DNA from: CAJWGI01 sp036011785
GTDB lineage: Bacteria > Chloroflexota > Anaerolineae > Anaerolineales > UBA11657
Assembly: GCA_036011785.1 (NCBI GenBank)
Contig: DASCOB010000049.1
Span: forward strand, 1 to 17,924
Direction: 5' to 3'
Length of the DNA stretch: 17,924 nucleotides
Of this stretch, positions 1 through 6,664 are shown in pieces; the first letter of the stretch is position 1, and each line of letters starts with the position of its first letter. The notes under the pieces were generated by a model. It had not been told where the DNA came from, did no database searches, and worked only from the letters and a program-made list of their open reading frames with translations. A program made the translations under genes and the position numbers.

Positions 1-728
1 TTGTCCACGTCCATGCCCATTTCGGGGTGTGGCGTGTCGATGAATACTCCGTGCAGTCCAAGGCGCTTGCGCACGATGGTGGCGGCGCGATCGGTGGTCA
101 GCTGCCGGGTGAGCAGCAGCAGCAACGGCCACAGCCCGACGAGCGCGGCCTGTTTGGCCACGCTCTTTCTGGCTGCGCTGATTTTTCCGAACGCCGGGTG
201 CGTGCCGGAAGCTACGTTCGGGTTGATCGCGCTGACGTCGCCGCCGCAAACGGTTTTCCTTTTTAGCCTTGTGTAGGTGCGTTTGCAGGCGGGGAAGCGC
301 GATTCCATCACGCTCTGCTCGATGATCTGATAATGCAGCTCGTGTTCGCTTTCCATTGTTCGGTCGATGAACCAGTTGAGCATTGCGGGCGTGAGCAGCG
401 GCAGATCGGCGCTCACCCAGAGCGTGCGCGTGCTTTCCGGGTTTAGTTCAAGCACGCGGGCGCAACCGGCGCGCGCGTTGTCGAAGATGCTTCCGGTGCT
501 GCGCATATAGTAAACCGGTTTCGTGCCGCAATGCAGACCGTGTTCCGGCGTCAGCCCAATGATGACCACGTTTTCAATGCGATCGGTTGCGGCCACCGCG
601 TCAAGTACCCATTGTGCCATCGGTTTGCCCGCAATTGGCAGCAGCGCTTTGGGTTCGCCTTGAGCCAGCAGACCGAGCAGCGGGTCGTCCAGTTTGGCGA
701 TTCCGCCTGCTCCAATTATTGCGTCCAT
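1..728 (-). CDS. MobA-like nucleotidyltransferase family protein, 3' end cut by the window edge
   Basis: The frame is open without a stop from an ATG at 728 to the window edge, giving 242 residues, so the C-terminus is missing. It starts MDAIIGAGGIAK, a divergent form of the glycine-rich nucleotide loop of GT-A-fold NTP transferases. It continues with KALLPIAGKPM at residues 27-37, whose Lys typically contacts the nucleotide phosphates, and has SADLPLLT around residues 106-113, where Asp108 matches the usual metal-binding Asp. A hydrophobic stretch lies near residues 190-205. These motifs fit enzymes that move a nucleotidyl group to a sugar phosphate, lipid or cofactor precursor; the substrate cannot be read. 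It starts 19 bases after the stop of the upstream gene on the same strand, so the two are probably cotranscribed and may share a pathway. The family call is solid and the substrate is unknown. Confidence 0.85.
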   Translation of the reverse strand, partial: MDAIIGAGGIAKLDDPLLGLLAQGEPKALLPIAGKPMAQWVLDAVAATDRIENVVIIGLTPEHGLHCGTKPVYYMRSTGSIFDNARAGCARVLELNPESTRTLWVSADLPLLTPAMLNWFIDRTMESEHELHYQIIEQSVMESRFPACKRTYTRLKRKTVCGGDVSAINPNVASGTHPAFGKISAARKSVAKQAALVGLWPLLLLLTRQLTTDRAATIVRKRLGLHGVFIDTPHPEMGMDVD

Positions 729-747
729 TCGCTCTGCTGCTTCCCGG

Positions 748-1650
748 TCAGGAGCGTAGGTCTTGAAGTTGTGGCTCGAAACCGAGTTCGTCAATGAGGT
801 CTGTTAGCTCCGCGATGGTCAGAGCGCGCTCTTTTCCTTCCAATGCCACCAGCGCGGCCTCCATCATGTTGGTGCCGAAGGAGCGGCCATCGAGCACCGG
901 GGTGGTGGTGACTAGGTAGGCGATGCCGCGCTCGCGAAAAAGGCCCACATCCTTCAGCGTAGTGGTGTTGGTGACCACTATTTTTCCGTCCAATCGGGCC
1001 GGCATGGAGCCTTTGATGAAATGGCAGTCTCCTGCCAGAACGGTGGCCCAGCGGTACCATTTCAGGTGTTTCGGCACGATTTCATCCTGTTTCTCGCCGG
1101 TGGGGTAAAGCATGGAAAAAGGCATGCGCCCGGCGATAGGCATCACAACAGCGGCCACGCGCTTGAGAGCGGCGATGGAACGCACCGGGATGGGAAGGTC
1201 CAGCCCGAACATCAAATCACCGAAAACACAATCGTACCCGGCTTCATCAAAGCCAACCGACATTCCCCACCGGTCTGCGCCGGCAGTGAAGAGGGCGCGG
1301 CGAGGATTGATTTCTGCGCCAATGCGTGACTCGATGAACGCGGCTGCACCGCGCTCGAGGGTGGTTTTCAAACCCAATCCATCCACGAAGGGTGTTTCCT
1401 TAATGTGGCGCACCATGGGCTTGACGGAGTGAAGCTGATACCATTTGTCGTCGACCTGCAGTCCGAGATCAGCGCCGCCGACGCCGAATGCGTCCACCTT
1501 GCCATCTAGTTCTTTGAACAGTTCCGCCGCGCGCTCCATGTCGCCGTCGGTGCCGATGCGCTCGATGGTCACCGCTTCTCCGCGCAAGGTGACCTCGACG
1601 CGCTTGTCCCGCTTGGATGACCCGATGCTGACGCTGACCGCGCGTTTCAT
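748..1650 (-). CDS. Conserved 300-residue protein, of a family often labelled quinate 5-dehydrogenase
   Basis: The start ATG at 1650 is preceded by a strong AAAGGAG ribosome binding site and a good promoter (1685-1713). The protein starts MKRAVSVSIGSSKRDK and is rich in charged and glycine residues. From memory, close relatives in Chloroflexota and Firmicutes carry the automatic name quinate 5-dehydrogenase, but I see no classical GxGxxG Rossmann motif, so I would not rely on that activity. Features that look conserved are FGVGGADL near residue 55, a TPFVDGLGLKTTLER segment near residue 90, TAGADRWGMS near 125, and KIVVTNTTT near 225. The protein looks soluble, with no signal peptide or clear membrane segment. 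It is first in a two-gene unit with the nucleotidyltransferase that follows, which hints at a shared biosynthetic role. The gene is certain; the function is open. Confidence 0.8.
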   Translation of the reverse strand: MKRAVSVSIGSSKRDKRVEVTLRGEAVTIERIGTDGDMERAAELFKELDGKVDAFGVGGADLGLQVDDKWYQLHSVKPMVRHIKETPFVDGLGLKTTLERGAAAFIESRIGAEINPRRALFTAGADRWGMSVGFDEAGYDCVFGDLMFGLDLPIPVRSIAALKRVAAVVMPIAGRMPFSMLYPTGEKQDEIVPKHLKWYRWATVLAGDCHFIKGSMPARLDGKIVVTNTTTLKDVGLFRERGIAYLVTTTPVLDGRSFGTNMMEAALVALEGKERALTIAELTDLIDELGFEPQLQDLRS

Positions 1651-1684
1651 TCCTTCACTCCTTTCCCATGCTGGTGTGGCAAAT

Positions 1685-1713
1685 AGTGTACCCCTTCACC
1701 GGATTTGGGTCAA
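1685..1713 (-). promoter_or_regulatory. Sigma70-type promoter for the 748-1650 / 1-728 unit
   Basis: Read on the minus strand, TTGACC (1713-1708) and TACACT (1690-1685) are separated by exactly 17 bases. Each matches the consensus at five of six positions. The predicted start of transcription is near 1678, giving a leader of about 28 bases that includes the AAAGGAG ribosome binding site of the gene starting at 1650. Confidence 0.7.
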
Positions 1714-1763
1714 CGACAGAGCGCCAACCCATTCCGTCGCCGGGCGGCCACGGCGTCTGTAGT

Positions 1764-2711
1764 TCATTTTGCCGGGAAAGGAAACGGGCGCTTTGGGGCG
1801 CACACGCGCCACAGGCCAGGGAGCCACGTGCGCCAGTTCACCGTGGCGATGCCCATGATGATGAGCAGCCCGCCGAGCGCGAGCTGCCAATCAAGGACCT
1901 CTCGCAGCACAATCACCCCGAGCGCCAGCGCGGTCACCGGAATGACATAAGCGACCAGCGAGGTGCGCGTGGGTCCCCAAGTGTGAACGAGGAAAAACAC
2001 CAGTGGATAGGCCAACGCGGTGCCGATTAACGCCAACCACGCGGTGGCGAGCCACGTAAGCGGAAGCCGTGGCAGAGTGAACGGAGCTTCCACAGACGGA
2101 GCCAGCAACCACATGGTGGCCGCGGCCAAGGGCAGCGCGAATGCCGTGATTGCAACCGGGTGCTGCCCCTGCAGAAAGCGGCGATTATAGACGGCGCTCG
2201 AAGCGTAGCAAAGCGCACCGCCAATCACCGCCGCCTGTCCCCATAGATTGAACGAGATTTCCCCGGGACCGAGGTCACGGGTGAACAATATGCCTGCGCC
2301 GGAGAATCCGAGCACTACACCGATGGTCTTGGGAACGGTGATGCGGTCGTTGGCGATGAAGCGATGCGCGATGAGCGTAGTAAAGAGTGGCATCGTCGCG
2401 GTGAGTAGGCCGGTCAACCCTGAATCTATGCGCGTTTCGCTCCAGGCAATCAACGTGAACGGCAGGGCCGTGTTCGTGATTCCCAGCAGTGCCATCAGGC
2501 CAATGTCCTTCGCGGAAGCGGAAAGAGGGATCTTCCGCACCAGCACCCACGCCCAGATTGCCACGGTTGCCAGCGTGACGCGAAGCGCCACCAGCGTGAA
2601 CGGGCCAATCTCGGCGATCGCGATTTTTATCCAGAAATAGGATGTGCCCCAGCAGAAGCCGCCGAGGGTGAAGAAAGCGGCCCACTGTTTGATGCCGGTT
2701 GTGCGTTGCAT
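1764..2711 (-). CDS. EamA/DMT-family membrane transporter
   Basis: This 315-residue protein consists almost entirely of hydrophobic helices, with two related halves of about five helices each, as expected for EamA (drug/metabolite transporter) permeases of ten helices. The first half includes GGFCWGTSYFWIKIA near the N-terminus and ends near LGFSGAGILF; the second begins near WGQAAVIGGALCYASSAVYNR and ends in LGGLLIIMGIATVNW. Such proteins export or import small metabolites across the cytoplasmic membrane; the substrate cannot be predicted. I chose the ATG at 2711 (MQRTTGIKQW). The frame stays open to 2960, but that 83-residue extension is hydrophilic, Arg/Ser-rich and lies antisense to the glycosyltransferase. 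A -10 box sits just upstream of this ATG, implying an almost leaderless mRNA. Confidence 0.9.
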   Translation of the reverse strand: MQRTTGIKQWAAFFTLGGFCWGTSYFWIKIAIAEIGPFTLVALRVTLATVAIWAWVLVRKIPLSASAKDIGLMALLGITNTALPFTLIAWSETRIDSGLTGLLTATMPLFTTLIAHRFIANDRITVPKTIGVVLGFSGAGILFTRDLGPGEISFNLWGQAAVIGGALCYASSAVYNRRFLQGQHPVAITAFALPLAAATMWLLAPSVEAPFTLPRLPLTWLATAWLALIGTALAYPLVFFLVHTWGPTRTSLVAYVIPVTALALGVIVLREVLDWQLALGGLLIIMGIATVNWRTWLPGLWRVCAPKRPFPFPAK

Positions 2712-2739
2712 TGTGGCAAAGTATACCTTGGGATACAAT
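2711..2739 (+). promoter_or_regulatory. Candidate promoter of the glycosyltransferase gene
   Basis: TTGTGG (2711-2716), 17 bases, then TACAAT (2734-2739). The -10 is good and the -35 matches only in its TTG. Transcription would begin near 2746, leaving a 45-base leader with a GC hairpin before the TTG start at 2791. The -35 overlaps the start codon of the divergent transporter gene. Confidence 0.5.
2720..2725 (-). promoter_or_regulatory. -10 box of the EamA gene; near-leaderless start
   Basis: The minus strand reads TATACT at 2725-2720, with only a weak -35 upstream (TGACGG at 17 bases). Standard spacing puts the first transcribed base near 2713, two bases before the ATG at 2711. No ribosome binding site fits upstream of that ATG, consistent with a leaderless message. 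Confidence 0.5.
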
Positions 2740-2750
2740 TGCCCGTCATT

Positions 2751-2771
2751 CGCCCCGGAGCGACCGGGGCG
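2751..2771 (+). other. GC hairpin in the leader of the glycosyltransferase mRNA
   Basis: CGCCCCG (2751-2757) and CGGGGCG (2765-2771) are perfect inverted arms of 7 bp around a 7-base loop. The hairpin starts about five bases after the predicted transcription start and ends 19 bases before the TTG start codon. No T-run follows, so it is unlikely to be a terminator. A 5' stabilising or translation-tuning role is inference. Confidence 0.5.
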
Positions 2772-2790
2772 CCGACTAGGCTCTTCTGAT

Positions 2791-3546
2791 TTGCTCAGCG
2801 CAATCATTCTCACACTGAACGAAGAGCGCGCACTGCCCGATTGTCTCGCCTCGCTGCGATGGGCAGACGAGGCGCTGGTGTTCGACTCGGCCAGCGCGGA
2901 CCGCACGCGCAAAATCGCGCGGGAGAACGGCGCGCGGGTGCTGCAACGCCGCTTTGACAACTACGCCGCGCAGCGCAACGCCGCTCTGGCGGAGACGCGG
3001 GCGGATTGGGTGCTCTTCGTGGACGCGGACGAACGCGTCACGCCGGAACTGGCGCGCGAGATGCGCGAAGCCATCCGGGAGCAACAGCCGGTGGGGTGGT
3101 GGTTGCCACGCCATAATTTTATTTTCGGCAAACTCACTTTGCACGGCGGCTGGTATCCAGATTATCAGCTGCGTCTCTTTCGGCGGGAGTGCGGCCGTTA
3201 TGACCCCGAGCGACATGTGCACGAATTGCTGCAGCTAAACGGGCCCACCGGGCGCTTGCGTCATGCGCTCATTCACCACAATTACGCCAGCATGACGGAA
3301 TTCGTCGCGCGGCAGCGCCACTACGCGCGCTACGATGCCGCCGTGCTGCGCAATCAGGGCGAGCGGGCGCGAATGCACAATTTCGCGCTGCAGCCGTTGC
3401 GCCAGTTTTTCTGGCGTTTCGTAGCGCTCTCAGGGTGGCGCATGGGCTGGCACGGGCTGCTGCTGAGCGCGCTTATGGCGCATTCGCAATGGGCGCTTTA
3501 CCGGGAACTGGCTGCTCTGAGCCCCGACGTGGACGCGACGGCATGA
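2791..3546 (+). CDS. Glycosyltransferase family 2 protein (WaaE-like)
   Basis: This 251-residue GT-A enzyme transfers a sugar from a nucleotide donor to a cell-surface glycan or lipid acceptor. The start is typical of the family (LLSAIILTLNEE). VFDSASADRT follows at residues 30-39, and the DAD metal/donor motif at residues 78-80 in LFVDADERV. The middle part (NFIFGKLTLHGGWYPDYQLR, then HVHELL) resembles the acceptor half of WaaE/KdtX-type transferases. The C-terminus has a short hydrophobic patch near GWHGLLLSALMAH that may touch the membrane. I chose the TTG at 2791: the frame is open to 2644, but the upstream residues do not look like a GT2 N-terminus and would cover the divergent promoter region. 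The ribosome binding site is weak (TAGG at 2777). Donor and acceptor are unknown. Confidence 0.85.
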   Translation: MLSAIILTLNEERALPDCLASLRWADEALVFDSASADRTRKIARENGARVLQRRFDNYAAQRNAALAETRADWVLFVDADERVTPELAREMREAIREQQPVGWWLPRHNFIFGKLTLHGGWYPDYQLRLFRRECGRYDPERHVHELLQLNGPTGRLRHALIHHNYASMTEFVARQRHYARYDAAVLRNQGERARMHNFALQPLRQFFWRFVALSGWRMGWHGLLLSALMAHSQWALYRELAALSPDVDATA

Positions 3547-3553
3547 GCGAACC

Positions 3554-3582
3554 TTGTCGCGGATTGGGCCCTCTGTTACAAT
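3554..3582 (+). promoter_or_regulatory. Promoter of the HNH gene
   Basis: TTGTCG (3554-3559), 17 bases, then TACAAT (3577-3582), lying in the 50-base gap after the glycosyltransferase stop. Transcription would start near 3589, only eight bases before the ATG at 3597, giving a very short leader. The HNH gene therefore probably has its own transcript. Confidence 0.6.
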
Positions 3583-3596
3583 CTGCCTCGCAGAGA

Positions 3597-4112
3597 ATGC
3601 AACCGATACTGCAGCTCCCGGTGCTGGTGCTAAACGCCAACTACGAGCCGCTGAACGTTTCCAGTGTGCGGCGTGCCATGGGTTTAGTGCTGCATGGCAA
3701 GGCCGAACTGGTATTGAACGGGCGCGGCGTGGTGCGCACTCCGAGCGATGCCTTTCCCTGTCCGTCAATTATTCGGTTGGGCCGCATGGTGCGTCGGCCG
3801 TGGCCACGCGTAAAACTCAGCAAGCGCGAGGTCTTTCGACGCGACGGGCACACCTGTCAGTACTGCGGGCAGCGCACTTATCAGCTCACCATCGATCACG
3901 TCGTACCACGCCGTCACGGAGGTAGCCACACGTGGAGCAACGTGGTGGCCGCCTGCGCGCCGTGTAATCGCCGCAAAGGCGGGAAAGTGCCATCAAAAGC
4001 GCGCATGCGCTTGAGAAGGAAACCCTTCGAGCCGCGCCCGACCGCATCCTATCGATTTGGGAATTACACAGCCACGCACAGCAACTGGCAGCCGTTCATC
4101 GATGGCTGGTAG
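3597..4112 (+). CDS. HNH endonuclease family protein, stand-alone type
   Basis: The protein has 171 residues. The N-terminal half (VLVLNANYEPLNV, then RRAMGLVLHGKAELV) is the conserved lead-in of a widespread family of single HNH proteins in Chloroflexota, Deinococcus and Cyanobacteria. The nuclease domain follows: CQYCG, then LTIDHVVPRRHGGSHTWSNVV, then CAPCNRRKGGK. This gives two CxxC zinc pairs around the DH catalytic His and the conserved Asn/His positions, so the active site looks intact. The family is taken to cut or nick DNA, but its physiological role is not settled. The ATG at 3597 is preferred because the frame upstream (open from 3435) lies within the glycosyltransferase and because a promoter sits just before this ATG. 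Its last 17 bases overlap tail to tail with the minus-strand gene ending at 4096. Confidence 0.88.
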   Translation: MQPILQLPVLVLNANYEPLNVSSVRRAMGLVLHGKAELVLNGRGVVRTPSDAFPCPSIIRLGRMVRRPWPRVKLSKREVFRRDGHTCQYCGQRTYQLTIDHVVPRRHGGSHTWSNVVAACAPCNRRKGGKVPSKARMRLRRKPFEPRPTASYRFGNYTATHSNWQPFIDGW

Positions 4113-5283
4113 CCGCTGCCTGCACGACGTCGGGCAGCCAGTCTGTTCCCGCCTGAAGCGTTTCCACCAACGCATATAATCCACCCGACACGGCCCCATG
4201 CGCACCCAGCACCATCGGGGTGTGGCAGGCCATCGTGGCCTCGGTGAAGCTGCGCAGGCGTGCATTGCTTATCTTCTCTGGCTGGCACAAATCCGAGGCA
4301 TAACGGTCGGCCGCTGAGGGCCACTGTCCGTGGTGCGCCAGAAACACACGCGTGTCGATGAAAGCAGCCGCTACCATTTCGCCCAACTGGTCGAACACAG
4401 CTTTTGGCCCGGAGCGCTCCATGAAGTGCGCCAGCAACGAGCGCACCCGGCCATCTCCCCAGCGACCGCTGGCGGTCATGCCGCGTTCCTCGGAGAACAC
4501 TCTGATCCATACCTCGGTGTGCGCCTGCAGAACCTGCCATGTGTGCGGTGAGACGCGCCCAATCAAGGCGACGTGGCTGCCTGGCGTGGTCAGCACCTGG
4601 GCGGCTGCTTGCCAGCGTGCGAGCGGCTGCTCAGGTAGCCGTTGTGCCAGAAAAGAGCGTAAATCCACAGGCGTATCGGGGTGCCAGCGCAGTGCCACCA
4701 GATCAGTGGGTGTATCGATATCCAATTGGGTCGCGGCCGTGGGCGGCAGCGCCTGCACGGTGAAACCGGCTTTGTCTTTCAATACCCAGCTCAGCATGTT
4801 GTCCCGTGGCAGCCGGGTGGCTGCGTCCGACAGCACAGTCACGTCAGTCAGTCCGAGCCAATCGCTGGAGTGAACATTGTTTGTGATTGCCCAGCGGTCG
4901 CCCGCGCGGCTGAGCCGGTCAACCACCTCGGCTAGGTTCTTGCGGCTGAGCAAAGGCATGCTGCCCGCGCCGACATAGAGCACACGCCGCAGCTGCAGGC
5001 GGCGTGCCATTTCTCCTATGCGGTGGCCGAAGTGAAAGGGCTTTTCGGGTGGGTCGACATCCCATAGCAGGCTACCTGAGATTGCGGCGAAATCACGGTC
5101 TGCGTCCCAGAATATACGTTCGCTTTTCGGCGTGGCCATGATAATCCTGTCAATCTGATTCAGTGTGGCAAGAGCCTGCACGGTGGCCATGGCGGCCCGC
5201 CGGCGGGAGGCGTGTACCAGCGCTTCTTGCTCGCTGGGGCCACTGGCCCCCAACATTATCACGGCTGTTACGGCTTGTTTCAT
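4096..5283 (-). CDS. Unrecognised protein with a GT-A nucleotidyltransferase-like N-terminal domain
   Basis: The protein has 395 residues and no signal peptide or membrane segment. The first 200 residues look like a GT-A-fold NTP transferase related to MobA/CofC types: a beta strand followed by LGASGPSEQEALVHASRR, the strand RVLYVGAGSMPLLS at residues 100-113 where such enzymes have their metal-binding loop, and DIDTPTDLVAL at residues 188-198, the usual end of the domain. The canonical GGxGxRMG loop and the Asp of the metal loop are both absent or changed (VGAGSMPLL), so catalysis is doubtful or altered. The remaining 195 residues are helical and unlike anything I recognise, with a GAHGAVSGGLYALV glycine-rich segment near the end. 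It starts 43 bases after the hpf stop on the same strand and is probably cotranscribed. Its function is unknown. Confidence 0.7.
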   Translation of the reverse strand: MKQAVTAVIMLGASGPSEQEALVHASRRRAAMATVQALATLNQIDRIIMATPKSERIFWDADRDFAAISGSLLWDVDPPEKPFHFGHRIGEMARRLQLRRVLYVGAGSMPLLSRKNLAEVVDRLSRAGDRWAITNNVHSSDWLGLTDVTVLSDAATRLPRDNMLSWVLKDKAGFTVQALPPTAATQLDIDTPTDLVALRWHPDTPVDLRSFLAQRLPEQPLARWQAAAQVLTTPGSHVALIGRVSPHTWQVLQAHTEVWIRVFSEERGMTASGRWGDGRVRSLLAHFMERSGPKAVFDQLGEMVAAAFIDTRVFLAHHGQWPSAADRYASDLCQPEKISNARLRSFTEATMACHTPMVLGAHGAVSGGLYALVETLQAGTDWLPDVVQAAATSHR

Positions 5284-5326
5284 CTCAGGTGGCGCGCGCC
5301 GCGCTTTGATGTGCGTGAAAAATCGT

Positions 5327-5908
5327 TCAGTTGATTTCCGGTATTATCAGGCCGTACCCGCTATCGTGGCGGCGGTAGACCACATTTACCGAGGCTGTGT
5401 CCACGTTGTAGAATACGAAGAAACTCTCGTGTCCAAGCAAGGCCATTTGTTCAATGGCTTCCTGTTCGTTCATGGGAGAGAGCGCGAACCTTTTGCGGCG
5501 CACCACGCACTCCTCTTCGTTAGTGCGTGTTTCCCTGGTAGCTTGTTCCTGATTGGCGAGCACTTCCCCTACGCGCTCCTGGCCGGGCTCCATGTTCCGG
5601 CTGTGAACCCGTTTTCCTTTGTGGCGCTTTATCTGGCGGTAGACCCTTTCGACTGCTTTATCCACCGAGGCGAAAAAATCAGCTGAGTGCTCCTCGGCGC
5701 GTAGTATGGTTCCCGGTACCTGCAGCGTTATCTGCGCCACTTTTCTGTCCCCGCTATTGCGGGCCGTCTTGTTCACGGCCAGTTCCAATTGCGCTGCGCG
5801 CAGCTCGGGTAGATAGCGGTCTAATTTCCCGACCTTTTTTTCTATGTGCTCCTGCAAGCGTTCATTTACTGTCATTCCCCTTGCACTGATTGTTACCGGT
5901 ATTGTCAC
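5327..5908 (-). CDS. hpf: Ribosome hibernation-promoting factor, long form
   Basis: The protein has 193 residues, the usual length of long HPF. Residues 1 to about 100 form the S30AE domain that sits in the decoding centre of the 30S subunit (VTISARGMTVNERLQEHIEKK at the start, then a basic helix near VERVYRQIKRHKGKR). A charged linker follows, then the C-terminal dimerisation domain from about residue 130 (VVRRKRFALSPMNEQEAIEQM, LLGHESFFVFYN). That domain pairs two 70S ribosomes into 100S dimers in resting cells. The GTG start at 5908 follows a perfect AGGAGG at 5-base spacing, and its GTGA overlaps the stop of the decayed comF. Because comF carries nonsense codons, hpf probably now relies on its own ribosome binding site; a TCTAAT at 5941-5936 could serve as a local -10, though no good -35 is visible. 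Confidence 0.93.
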   Translation of the reverse strand: MTIPVTISARGMTVNERLQEHIEKKVGKLDRYLPELRAAQLELAVNKTARNSGDRKVAQITLQVPGTILRAEEHSADFFASVDKAVERVYRQIKRHKGKRVHSRNMEPGQERVGEVLANQEQATRETRTNEEECVVRRKRFALSPMNEQEAIEQMALLGHESFFVFYNVDTASVNVVYRRHDSGYGLIIPEIN

Positions 5909-6621
5909 ACTGACCTCCTAATGTTCCGTAATGTGATTAGATGCTTGTCGGCGCGCGCGAGCGTCACCGCCCAAACCTGCGTCACCCCGGCTGCCCGCAA
6001 CGCTTCAGCCACGTTTTGGCGACGTTCCGCCATGTTGAGGCCGACCTGCGTTTTGGTGTCGCGGCTGCGGTGAAGCGCCCTCGTTTCAAACGGAATGTCC
6101 GGCGAACACCTAGCGTAATTCGTCAAGATACCTGCCTAGTTGAAACCGCGCTCGCGCAGCCGTTCGTCAGAGAGTGGCATTGGCGCAAGAAGTGCCTGCG
6201 GGGGAAGGTCTGCCGACAGCGCCTGGAGCACCATTTCGCCCTAATGAAATGCCATGGAAACCAACCGATCGAGCCGGAGGCTATATCTGCGGCAGACATA
6301 GCATGATACTCGCTTGCCGTGTTGCAGTGGATTATTGCACTGACCACAGAGCGGGGAGGGTAGCGCCTGCATCGAGAAGTGACAATCGGTGCAAAAGGTG
6401 CCGCCGGATTGGCCGCAGCTAACGCAACTGGGCGGCAACACAAAATCAGTGATTTTCGTAAACAGACGGTCGCCCAGCAATGGCAGGCGTGTGACCCATC
6501 CGGACACGGCGTCTGCTGCTGTCGGGGCTGCAGCCTGCGCGTGTCGGAGCGATGCAAAGGGAAGATTATGACAGGTAACGAGAGTCTTGTGCGGCGGCAG
6601 CGGGTATGCACGATGATTCAT
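5905..6621 (-). pseudogene. comF: comF family phosphoribosyltransferase, decayed
   Basis: One minus-strand frame still reads as ComF, but it is broken. The N-terminal zinc part is intact, with four CxxC pairs (CVSC, CTDC, CGQC, CYVC), then LDRLVSMAFH followed by TAG at 6243-6241. After this stop the same frame resumes with GEMVLQALSADLPPQALLAP, then PLSDERLRERGFN, a second TAG at 6138-6136 where the family has Gln, then TKTQVGLNMAERRQNVAEA and LRAAGVTQVWAVTLARADKH. Two family segments are missing: about 20 residues (the LKY helix region) after MAFH, and about 35 residues between NVAEA and LRAAGV, including the PRPP-binding DDVxTTGAT loop. Both losses keep the frame. No ribosome binding site stands before the ATG at 6621; an AAAGGAG overlaps the pilin stop but is too far upstream. 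Its terminal GTGA still overlaps hpf, showing the ancestral comF-hpf operon. Confidence 0.85.
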
Positions 6622-6664
6622 TTCGAGGCTGTGCGTGCGCTCAGATTGTTGTCCGGGTTCTCCT

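Noticed and set aside
1..797. Plus-strand open frames in the first 800 bases
   Set aside because: They are antisense shadows of the partial nucleotidyltransferase, which has clear family motifs on the minus strand.
2644..2790. Upstream extension of the glycosyltransferase frame
   Set aside because: GT2 enzymes of this type begin right before the SAIILTLNEE strand. The extension covers the divergent promoter region and the start of the transporter gene.
2712..2960. Upstream extension of the EamA frame to 2960 (83 extra residues)
   Set aside because: The extension is Arg/Ser-rich, unlike any transporter N-terminus, runs antisense to the glycosyltransferase and across both promoters. The ATG at 2711 fits the family start.
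6123..6611. A 162-residue minus-strand frame over the comF region, and a frameshift explanation for comF
   Set aside because: All ComF motifs lie in one single frame on both sides of the stops, so the lesions are nonsense codons and in-frame deletions, not frameshifts. The 162-residue frame has no family similarity.
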